Assembly (NCBI GenBank): GCA_051884915.1
Contig: JBJEWF010000037.1
Span: 1 to 5,076 of the forward strand
Reading direction: 5' to 3'
Length of the DNA: 5,076 nt
Source of the DNA: RUG572 sp051884915
GTDB lineage: Bacteria > Verrucomicrobiota > Kiritimatiellia > RFP12 > UBA1067
Both the position numbers and the translations under genes were made by a program. Below the pieces are notes generated by a model. It did not search any database. It saw only the letters and a list, made by a program, of their open reading frames with translations, and was not told the DNA's origin. Positions 1 through 5,073 of the stretch are shown here, piece after piece. Within the stretch, counting starts at the first letter, position 1. Every line of letters begins with the position of its first letter.

Positions 1-39
1 TTCAGGCAACCGTTCGTCGTTGGGAGGGGGGATCGTGGC

Positions 40-1650
40 ATGCTGAGGCATTTATTGGTGGCCTCGCTGGTGCTGACGGGGGTGGCGTGCGTGGCCTCGG
101 GCGCCGCCGCCGCCGCCGAGGTTATAAACGAGCTGACTGTGAATGGCGGCCTGACCGTGACCGGGGGCGAGACCGTGAGCGGTGGCCTGCTTGTGAGCGG
201 GGGCCTGCGGAGCTCGAGCCTCACCGGTCTGCAGGCCGGTGACCTGTCGGCCGGATCGACCGACGCGGTGAATGGCGCGCAGCTTTACGCCACCAATCAG
301 AGAATCGCGAATCTGAACGCCGCCCTGGGCGGCGGCGCGGGCTGGGCTTCGGATGGAGCATGGACGCCTCCGGACTACAAGGTGCAGGGCAGCACCTATC
401 ACGACGCCGGCAGCGCGTTCGCGGCCATCGACCAGCGTCTCGGCCATCTGACGGACTTTGACCCGCTTGGCCGGTCAACGGCGGCGATGCTCGGGGGCGG
501 GGCGTCGTATGATCCGGCGAGCCGGCAGGTCGGCGGGTTCTCGGCGCTGATCAACGGCGCGACCTACACCAATGTGACGAGCGCGTTGAACGCGATCGAG
601 ACCCAGATCGCCGATCTGGCGGCCTCGATTCCCGTCCGCTATTCGCAGCCCGCGGCCAGCCCCGATGCGCGGACGGCCACGCCACAATCCGCGACCACGA
701 CGGACCCGCGGCCCGGGCCGTCGCAGGATGCCACGCTGACCGGCAAGGACAAGTCGCCGGTGGGGCTGCACAACGTCGCGCCTGGCGCGTTGAATGCGAA
801 CTCGACCGACGCGGTGAATGGCGCGCAGCTTTATGCCACCAACCAGAACGTCACGAACCTGACCAACGCCATCACCAACGGCACGATCGGCCTGCTGCAG
901 CAGACGGGCGGCGCGCACGGCGCGCTCACGGCTGGCGCGCAGACCGGCGGAACGTCGCTGAACGTCGCCGGCACCGATGGCAACCGCGTGGTGAGCGGCG
1001 TTGCCGCCGGCGCGGTGAATGCGAAATCGACCGACGCGGTGAACGGCGCGCAGCTCTACGCCGCCGCGAACTCGGTTGCATCCGCGCTGGGCGGCGGGGC
1101 GAGGGTGAACGGGGACGGCAGCGTCGCCGCGCCGTCCTATACGGTCGCGGGCAAGACCTATCACAATGTCGGCGACGCGCTGGCCGGACTGTCGGCGCGG
1201 GGCGACAACGCCGTGCAGTACGATATGGCCGGCGGCGCGCGGCAGAACTCGGTGACGCTTGCGGGCGGCTCGTCCGGGCCGGTCGCGCTCCACAATGTGG
1301 CGGCCGGCGTCGCGGCGACCGATGCCGTCAACGTGCAGCAGCTCGACAGCGGCCTGGCCGCGATGAGCGCGCGCGACCGCGCCTATACCGACGCGCAGGT
1401 GGCCGGAGCGAGGCGGCTGGCGGCCTCGGCCGGATCGGCGGCGATGGCGGCGGGCGGGCTTGCGTTTTCCGACGAGGCGCGCGGCGAGAAGTCGGCGGCG
1501 ATCGGGCTCGGCACGTTCAGGGGCTCGGTGTCGGTCGCGGCGGGGGCGGCCTGGCGGGTGACCGATGCGGTTCGTCTCAGGGGCACGGTGTCCTGGACGC
1601 CGGACACCGGCGATGTCGGATCGGCGGCCAGCGTCAGCCTCCGGTTCTAA
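40..1650 (+). CDS. Trimeric autotransporter adhesin (YadA/Hia-like), complete
   Basis: A 536-aa surface adhesin predicted to trimerise, anchor in the outer membrane and expose a stalk/head outside. Residues 1-26 look like a signal peptide (hydrophobic core, then AAAAAE). Four hexapeptides of the form xTVxGG follow (32-55). The neck motif STDAVNGAQLYATNQ occurs at 73-87 and 255-269, with a close variant at 330-344 and a worn copy near 427-435 (TDAVNVQQL). Between them are LGGGA-type stalk units at about 96-137, 151-190 and 350-385, and a Pro/Ser/Thr/Ala-rich stretch at about 197-236. A short helix with RAYTDAQ leads to a YadA-type anchor at about 457-536, with the GxGTFRGS signature and a terminal Phe typical of outer-membrane barrels. 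The ATG is preceded by a strong purine-rich ribosome site (GGGAGGGGGG, 22-31). No transcription terminator is evident after the stop. The receptor bound cannot be predicted. The family call is secure. Confidence 0.93.
   Translation: MLRHLLVASLVLTGVACVASGAAAAAEVINELTVNGGLTVTGGETVSGGLLVSGGLRSSSLTGLQAGDLSAGSTDAVNGAQLYATNQRIANLNAALGGGAGWASDGAWTPPDYKVQGSTYHDAGSAFAAIDQRLGHLTDFDPLGRSTAAMLGGGASYDPASRQVGGFSALINGATYTNVTSALNAIETQIADLAASIPVRYSQPAASPDARTATPQSATTTDPRPGPSQDATLTGKDKSPVGLHNVAPGALNANSTDAVNGAQLYATNQNVTNLTNAITNGTIGLLQQTGGAHGALTAGAQTGGTSLNVAGTDGNRVVSGVAAGAVNAKSTDAVNGAQLYAAANSVASALGGGARVNGDGSVAAPSYTVAGKTYHNVGDALAGLSARGDNAVQYDMAGGARQNSVTLAGGSSGPVALHNVAAGVAATDAVNVQQLDSGLAAMSARDRAYTDAQVAGARRLAASAGSAAMAAGGLAFSDEARGEKSAAIGLGTFRGSVSVAAGAAWRVTDAVRLRGTVSWTPDTGDVGSAASVSLRF
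133..204 (+). repeat. Four tandem hexapeptide repeats in adhesin N-terminus
   Basis: The codons encode LTVNGG, LTVTGG, ETVSGG and LLVSGG in direct succession (residues 32-55). This 18-nt periodic unit lies immediately after the signal peptide. The alternating hydrophobic/GG pattern suggests stacked short beta-strands capping the fibre tip. This differs from the longer head repeats usual in YadA, and the structural reading is inference. Confidence 0.8.
256..300 (+). repeat. Neck-motif DNA repeat, copy 1 of 3
   Basis: This 45-nt segment encodes STDAVNGAQLYATNQ, the neck motif that joins beta-rich head or stalk units to coiled coil in trimeric autotransporters. It matches the copy at 802-846 at 43 of 45 bases. 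Confidence 0.9.
802..846 (+). repeat. Neck-motif DNA repeat, copy 2 of 3
   Basis: Encodes the same 15 residues as copy 1, with only two silent base differences. Such near identity over 500 bases apart suggests recent duplication, gene conversion or strong constraint. Confidence 0.9.
1027..1071 (+). repeat. Neck-motif DNA repeat, copy 3 of 3
   Basis: Encodes STDAVNGAQLYAAAN. The first 40 or so bases align with the other two copies with few changes, and the last codons diverge. Confidence 0.85.
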
Positions 1651-1717
1651 AGCTGACTGGTTCGCGTCCGCGCGGGCCTGTGGTCACGATTGTCTGTCTG
1701 TTCCGAAAAGCCGTCCG

Positions 1718-2500
1718 ATGTTTGCGGCACTGATGCGGGTCTCAGCGGTGATGATGCTCAACCTGATCGTGATCTGGCCGTCGGATGCGGGCGAGAGGCA
1801 GCTCCCGTCACCGGCGGCCGCGGCGGATGCGTGGTCCGGCGCGGCGGCGCCCGTCCGCTTCCTTCCGGGCGTCGGGCCGGCGGCGCGGCCCGCCGTCGCG
1901 GCCGCGCCGCATCTGGATTTCGAGTGGGCCAGCGTGTTCGAGGCCGGCCAGCCGGTCGCGCCCGGCGACTACACGCGGACGGTGCGGCCGTTCCTGGACT
2001 GGACGCAGGTGTGCGACGCGCTGCGGGGCGGGCGGCGCATCTGCTACCTCGAAACCGTGGCACGGGCCGAGGGCGCGCAGGCCGGCTGGCGCATCGCGCT
2101 GACGAAGGACGGCCGCGCGATGGCGCTTCTGATCCTGCCGCGCGACGCCGACGCGGCGGCGGGCGCGACCGTGATCTTCGGTTCGTTGTCGCGCGTGGCG
2201 AAGCCGCTGGTGTGCGACCGCGCGGTCTGCGTGGCGACGTTTCCGGTCGATGGGCCGCTGCTGGCGCTGCTGGCGCGGGAGGATCGCGCGCGGATCGATT
2301 TCGGGCGAGGCGGCCAGGCGGCCTCGATCCCGGCCAGCCTGCGTGGCCTGGGGCTGGCGCTGGCCGATCTGACGCCGAGAGGGAAGGAGGTGGTGGACGG
2401 TCGGCCGCGCGGCTCCGCCGGCGTGACGCGGCCGGCCACCTCCGCCGGCGCGGACAACGGGCCGGCGCGGAGCGGCGAACCATGGCGGGGGATGCGCTGA
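1718..2500 (+). CDS. IalB-family (invasion-associated locus B) exported protein
   Basis: A 260-aa protein. Residues 1-25 look like a signal peptide (hydrophobic MRVSAVMMLNLIVIW, then SDAG), followed by an Ala/Pro-rich segment to about 65. The domain at about 85-218 has the IalB pattern: an aromatic region DWTQVCD, two cysteine pairs (Cys99/Cys109 and Cys166/Cys171), an LP turn at 140-141, and a final SLRGLGLALADL helix. The cysteines probably form disulfides in the periplasm or outside the cell. In Bartonella, IalB is linked to erythrocyte invasion, but the family is widespread in non-pathogens, so invasion should not be assumed. The ATG at 1718 was chosen because it opens the signal peptide; ATGs at 1733 and 1751 are alternatives, and no strong ribosome site marks any of them. 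It begins 67 bases after the adhesin stop with no clear terminator between. Its stop overlaps the next start (TGATG). The last ~40 residues look disordered. Confidence 0.78.
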   Translation: MFAALMRVSAVMMLNLIVIWPSDAGERQLPSPAAAADAWSGAAAPVRFLPGVGPAARPAVAAAPHLDFEWASVFEAGQPVAPGDYTRTVRPFLDWTQVCDALRGGRRICYLETVARAEGAQAGWRIALTKDGRAMALLILPRDADAAAGATVIFGSLSRVAKPLVCDRAVCVATFPVDGPLLALLAREDRARIDFGRGGQAASIPASLRGLGLALADLTPRGKEVVDGRPRGSAGVTRPATSAGADNGPARSGEPWRGMR

Positions 2501-3096
2501 TGTCGGCCGCGCCCGAAACCTCCTTCCTTGCCGTCCAGTCGATGGGGATGATGAACATGGGGATTGATTGCCGCGAAACGGCCGGCGCGGCGGATGAGCG
2601 CCTGAGCAACTCGCTCGCGCTCAACGTCGGCGAACATGACGGGGGCTCGCCCGCGCAAGCCGCCGGGCCCGGGGCGTCCGGTGGACGGGTCAGGCCGGGC
2701 TATGTGTTGATCAACTATCAGGAGAAGGCCTCGATGCTGCGCCGGTTACGGCGCGTGGCCGCGACGCCGGGCGCTTATCTGCGTGCCGCGGGGATTCTGG
2801 AAGAGATCATCCTGTCGATGGAGTGGGAAAGTTTCTTCTGCTCGAAAACGGCGGCCGATTTCGGGCGGGAGCATCTTGGCGCGTACGATGTCATCCAGAA
2901 ATCGTTGCGGCTGCTCGAGGCCGCCCGGGCGATCCGGCGCATCCATCATGGCGGGATGAAGCGCATCGTCATCACGCCGCGTCTGGTTTACTGGGGCAAT
3001 CCCGGCGACATCGAGGTGGCGATCGCGCGTTACGACCGGCATTTCGGCGATGCCGCGGCATTGGCGCCGCCGTCACGGCTGGAGGGCCTCCGCTGA
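2500..3096 (+). CDS. Winged-helix protein, RepL/phage replication-initiator-like
   Basis: A 198-aa protein in two parts. Residues 1-65 are low in complexity (Met-, Gly- and Ala-rich) and probably disordered. Residues 66-180 look like a winged helix: a helix around 93-112 (YLRAAGILEEIILSMEWESF), then TAADFGREHLGAYDVIQKSLRLLE (about 117-140) as helix-turn-helix, then RAIRRIHHGGMKRIVITPRLVYWGNPGD as the wing. The string ending 'I.ITPRLVYWGNPGD' resembles the 'INPrlxxrGd' wing of RepL-type plasmid and phage replication proteins. The likely role is DNA binding in replication or regulation, in the cytoplasm. The start at 2500 overlaps the upstream stop by one base, with GGCGGGGA about 8 bases before it; an in-frame ATG at 2482 would add six residues. 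Coding is well supported by packing and codon bias. The specific function is inferred from remembered pattern only, and a transcription regulator is possible. Confidence 0.75.
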   Translation: MSAAPETSFLAVQSMGMMNMGIDCRETAGAADERLSNSLALNVGEHDGGSPAQAAGPGASGGRVRPGYVLINYQEKASMLRRLRRVAATPGAYLRAAGILEEIILSMEWESFFCSKTAADFGREHLGAYDVIQKSLRLLEAARAIRRIHHGGMKRIVITPRLVYWGNPGDIEVAIARYDRHFGDAAALAPPSRLEGLR

Positions 3097-3359
3097 TGGA
3101 CGCGCGGGCGAAGTGGCCGGATCGTGCGGCGAGGGCGATTGCGGCGATCGATGCGGCGCTGCCGGCGAACGTCACGTTCGAGCAGCGTGTCACCGCGCTG
3201 CGCGATGGCCGCCCATTCGCGGCACGGCGGGGCGGGGCCTTGAGGGCGTGGCTGAGGCAGGAGCGGGCATATCTCGCGCGGTTCGCGCCTCCCGGCCATG
3301 ACAGCGGGCGCTTCCCGCTGTCGCCGCTCGAACGGTTGATCGCGAGGTCAATGCAATGA
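3096..3359 (+). CDS. Small protein of unknown function in replication-like operon
   Basis: An 87-aa, arginine- and alanine-rich basic protein with no signal peptide or membrane segment. It reads as two helical parts: residues 8-38 (AARAIAAIDAALP...FEQRVTALRDG) and 46-63 (GGALRAWLRQERAYLARF), joined by RPFAARR. The pattern 'ALP...RxxALRDxxPFxxRxxxxxxxWLxxxRxYL' recalls short phage- or plasmid-encoded proteins of alphaproteobacteria, but I cannot name a family. The ATG shares one base with the preceding stop (TGATG) and has a good ribosome site, GGAGGG at 3081-3086. Its own stop overlaps the following start as ATGA. This placement between a winged-helix protein and a possible DnaB start suggests an accessory role in DNA replication, by context alone. 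Confidence 0.7.
   Translation: MDARAKWPDRAARAIAAIDAALPANVTFEQRVTALRDGRPFAARRGGALRAWLRQERAYLARFAPPGHDSGRFPLSPLERLIARSMQ
3344..3347 (+). promoter_or_regulatory. Ribosome binding site for the truncated fourth operon gene
   Basis: GAGG stands 8 bases before the ATG at 3356, inside the end of the 87-aa gene. It supports 3356 as a genuine translational start, although the downstream reading appears truncated. Confidence 0.55.
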
Positions 3360-3439
3360 CATCGGACATCAGCTGGCCGGAAGCGGCCATTCAATCCGAA
3401 CAGATCGTGCGGGGTGCGATCGTGAGTAATCCTCGGCGC
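3356..3439 (+). pseudogene. 5' remnant of a DnaB-like replicative helicase gene
   Basis: An ATG overlaps the preceding stop as ATGA and has a ribosome site 8 bases upstream, so it looks like the fourth gene of the operon. The first residues, up to about Pro26, contain WPEAAIQSEQIVRGAIVSNP. This resembles the opening of DnaB N-terminal domains (P..xxAEQAxLGAIL.xN). After about residue 26-28 the frame continues open to 3871, but that stretch is antisense to higA and then enters the IS. It carries no helicase sequence: the rest of the N-terminal domain and the whole ATPase domain with Walker motifs are missing. The 3' limit given is approximate, set where similarity stops. The match is short, so DnaB identity is a moderate-confidence inference, strengthened by the upstream replication-like gene. 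It could instead be a short unrelated reading frame. Confidence 0.48.
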
Positions 3440-3442
3440 CGG

Positions 3443-3473
3443 GAGGGGATTGCCATGCCTGGACCATCCCCTC
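3443..3473. terminator. Hairpin between the convergent operon and higA; possible terminator
   Basis: GAGGGGAT (3443-3450) and ATCCCCTC (3466-3473) form a perfect 8-bp stem with a 15-base loop that can pair further (CCA/TGG). It lies just beyond the higA stop and at the 3' end of the plus-strand operon, where a bidirectional terminator would be expected. Neither side has a clear T-run, so intrinsic termination is uncertain. It also sits next to the presumed recombination joint. Confidence 0.4.
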
Positions 3474-3481
3474 GCCCCTTC

Positions 3482-3787
3482 TCACGCCGCCTTTGTACGC
3501 GGCGCAATCCGCACGATGACGTTGTCGAATTTGGCGTGCGCGACGCCAAGATCGTAGTTCGCCTGCAGATTGATCCAGAACTGCGGCGTGGTCTCGAAGT
3601 ACCGGCCAAGCCGCAACGCGGTGTCGGCAGTGACGCCGCGCTGACCGCGACTGATTTTCTCGATCCGGTCGCGCGGCACACGCAGGGCCCTGGCGAGTTC
3701 CCCCGCTGTCAGCTGGTACTCGGTCATGAAGTCCTCCCGGAGGATTTCTCCGGGATGGACCGGGCGCGGCTTGACAGTTTTGATCAC
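3482..3787 (-). CDS. higA: HigA-family antitoxin / XRE-type DNA-binding protein
   Basis: A 101-aa protein beginning MIKTVKPRPVHPGEILREDF, the hallmark N-terminus of HigA-family antidotes. A helix-turn-helix of the XRE type follows at about 26-60 (LTAGELARALRVPRDRIEKISRG, then TADTALRLGRYFETTPQFW), then the usual INLQANYDL helix and a short basic tail. It would bind its own operator and, with a partner, neutralise a HigB mRNA-cleaving toxin. The GTG at 3787 gives the usual family length; an in-frame GTG at 3817 would add ten residues that look non-native. Neither has a clear ribosome site. The family normally has higB immediately upstream, but only 37 bases separate this start from the IS and they do not encode a recognisable HigB C-terminus. 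It is therefore orphaned here, or its toxin has been lost or displaced. It faces the operon on its left. Confidence 0.85.
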   Translation of the reverse strand: MIKTVKPRPVHPGEILREDFMTEYQLTAGELARALRVPRDRIEKISRGQRGVTADTALRLGRYFETTPQFWINLQANYDLGVAHAKFDNVIVRIAPRTKAA

Positions 3788-3796
3788 ATCCCGAAC

Positions 3797-3813
3797 GTAT
3801 CTGAACGAGATAC
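3797..3813. promoter_or_regulatory. Palindrome upstream of higA, candidate HigA operator
   Basis: GTATCT-GAACG-AGATAC is a perfect 6-bp inverted repeat around a 5-base centre, nine bases before the higA GTG. GAACG also recurs as a direct repeat at 3793 and 3803, 10 bases apart (one helical turn). Size and position suit a dimeric XRE repressor controlling its own promoter. A weak -35-like TTGATG (3822-3817, minus strand) lies just outside, but no good -10 is visible. Confidence 0.45.
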
Positions 3814-3824
3814 ACACATCAAGA

Positions 3825-3844
3825 CAGGGCGATCGGGTGAAAAA
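3825..3844 (+). repeat. Left terminal inverted repeat of the IS
   Basis: CAGGGCGATCGGGTGAAAAA matches the reverse complement of the right end at 17 of 20 positions; mismatches are at positions 6, 7 and 18. Confidence 0.92.
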
Positions 3845-3880
3845 CCGTGTGACAACGAAGGGATGAGCTGAATCTGTCGG

Positions 3881-3904
3881 AAGCCTCTGATTCGGAGGAG
3901 GCTT
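3881..3904 (+). promoter_or_regulatory. Hairpin masking the transposase ribosome binding site
   Basis: AAGCCTC (3881-3887) pairs perfectly with GAGGCTT (3898-3904). The right arm overlaps the ribosome site GGAGGAGG (3894-3901 region) and ends two bases before the ATG at 3907. In RNA this would hide the start and limit translation, particularly on transcripts reading in from outside, a control strategy known from IS10 and IS50. Its function here is inferred. Confidence 0.5.
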
Positions 3905-3906
3905 TG

Positions 3907-5052
3907 ATGGAAGTGAACACGACCAATTTTGCCGTTTTGTTCGAGGCGACGGCGTTTCTGCGGCACTTCGAGGAGATGCCCGACCCTCGGCAGCGCGGCA
4001 AGGTGGTCTATCCGCTCAACGAGATATTGCTGCTTTGCCTGTTGGCGGTGATCGCCGGCGCGGACTGCTTCACCGACATCGCCCGTTTTGGCCGATCCAA
4101 GCTGGCGCTTCTGCGACGATTTCTTCCATTCGAGAACGGCACACCGGCGCATGATCATCTGGGCGATATCTTCGCCTCGCTCGATGCCGAGGCCTTTCGT
4201 CGCTGCTTCGCCGCCTGGGTCACGGAAGCGACGGGCTGTCCGGCCGACGTCGTCGCCATCGACGGCAAGACCTCGCGCCGCTCCTACCAGAAGAAGGACG
4301 CCAAGGAGCCGATCCACATGGTCTCGGCCTTCGCCGCAAGGCAGCGGCTGGTGCTTGGCCAGATCAAGGTGAACGAGAAGTCCAACGAGATCACGGCGAT
4401 TCCCGCGCTCATCGAGATGATGGAAATCGAAGGCGCCGTCGTCACCATCGACGCCATGGGGTGCCAGCGCGCCATCGCCGAACAGATTTTGAAGAAGAAG
4501 GCCGATTACATCTTCTCGCTCAAGGGCAATCAGGGAACGCTCTGCGACGACGTGAAACTCTTCGTCGCCGAACAGCAGGCACGCGCATTCCAAGACGCCA
4601 AAATCAGCCGCCATGAAACCGTCGACGGCGATCATGGCCGCATCGAGACGCGTCGTTACACGGTCATCCACAACATGGCATGGCTCAAGGCACGCCATGG
4701 CTGGCCAGGCTTGCGCTGCGTAATCGTAGTCGAAACGACGCGTGAATGGCGCGGCAAGACCGAGCGCGAAACCAGGCTTTACATCAGCTCTTTGGACCTC
4801 GCCGCCGAAAGCGTGGCGCAGATGGTCCGTGACCATTGGAGCGTGGAGAACAATCTGCACTGGGTCATGGACATGGTCTTCCGCGACGACGAATGCCGCG
4901 TGCGAAAGGACCAGGCCCCGGCGAACTTCGCCACGATCAGACACGCCGCCTTCAACTTCTTGAAACGAGCGCCAAGCAAAGAATCAATGCGCGGAAAACG
5001 CAAGCGCGCTGGATGGGAGGACGACTTCCTCTACAGCGTCGTCCGACCTTGA
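3907..5052 (+). CDS. ISAs1-family DDE transposase, full length
   Basis: A 381-aa transposase that would cut and join the ends of the surrounding IS. The N-terminal region (about 12-100) contains the family-typical FLRHFEEMPDPRQRGKVVYPLNEILLLCLLAVIAGAD. The catalytic core shows D119 in VVAIDGKTSRRS, D182 in VVTIDAMGCQ and E314 in DHWSVENNLHW, the expected DDE triad. FSLKGNQ (203-209) and the C-terminal NFLKRAP are also family-typical. No frameshift or internal stop is present, so it is probably active. The ATG at 3907 is preferred; a TTG directly before it (3904) is in frame but lies within the ribosome-site hairpin. It is divergent from higA, whose start is 119 bases to the left. Confidence 0.95.
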   Translation: MEVNTTNFAVLFEATAFLRHFEEMPDPRQRGKVVYPLNEILLLCLLAVIAGADCFTDIARFGRSKLALLRRFLPFENGTPAHDHLGDIFASLDAEAFRRCFAAWVTEATGCPADVVAIDGKTSRRSYQKKDAKEPIHMVSAFAARQRLVLGQIKVNEKSNEITAIPALIEMMEIEGAVVTIDAMGCQRAIAEQILKKKADYIFSLKGNQGTLCDDVKLFVAEQQARAFQDAKISRHETVDGDHGRIETRRYTVIHNMAWLKARHGWPGLRCVIVVETTREWRGKTERETRLYISSLDLAAESVAQMVRDHWSVENNLHWVMDMVFRDDECRVRKDQAPANFATIRHAAFNFLKRAPSKESMRGKRKRAGWEDDFLYSVVRP

Positions 5053-5053
5053 A

Positions 5054-5073
5054 TTGTTCACCCGATTCCCCTG
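5054..5073 (-). repeat. Right terminal inverted repeat of the IS
   Basis: Read on the minus strand the end is CAGGGGAATCGGGTGAACAA, a 17/20 match to the left end. It begins one base after the transposase stop codon. Only GCT follows before the window ends. Confidence 0.92.

Larger units (their letters stand above)
3825..5073 (+). mobile_element. ISAs1-family insertion sequence, apparently intact (1249 bp)
   Basis: The element is bounded by inverted repeats starting CAGGG on both sides, as is usual in ISAs1-family elements, and contains a single full-length transposase gene. Its size fits the family (about 1.2-1.35 kb). Its base composition is visibly less GC-rich than the operon to the left, which suits recent arrival. 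The left flank ends ...CATCAAGA and the right flank begins GCT, so the 8-10 bp target duplication expected for the family is not seen in the bases available. Confidence 0.9.

Noticed and set aside
133..1071. Repeats considered as a CRISPR array
   Set aside because: The repeats are in frame, encode known adhesin motifs, and are not separated by uniform spacers.
475..1293. Long minus-strand open frame (272 codons) opposite the adhesin
   Set aside because: Arg/Gly/Ala-rich, repeats where the adhesin repeats, and has no domain. It is explained by high GC and the mirrored neck motifs.
1565..1717. Earlier start for the IalB-like gene inside the adhesin anchor
   Set aside because: It would bury the signal peptide 51 residues in and overlap the conserved adhesin C-terminus.
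1651..1717. Possible terminator or promoter between adhesin and IalB-like gene
   Set aside because: No stem with a T-run and no convincing -35/-10 pair could be found.
1690..2499. Upstream extension of the winged-helix frame (270 codons)
   Set aside because: The translation is Gly/Arg-rich nonsense lying out of frame over the IalB domain. The real start is the TGATG overlap at 2500.
1758..2624. Minus-strand open frame of 288 codons across the IalB-like gene
   Set aside because: Extreme Arg/Pro/Ala composition without any fold pattern; a GC-driven shadow of the plus-strand genes.
3845..3880. Transposase promoter starting from GTGACA at 3849
   Set aside because: The -35-like box is good, but no acceptable -10 lies at 16-18 bases.
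3784..4944. Minus-strand open frame of 386 codons across the IS
   Set aside because: It is antisense to a clear, complete DDE transposase and shows no recognisable domain. Its only point of interest is that it ends where higA begins (GTGA), which is not HigB-like in sequence.
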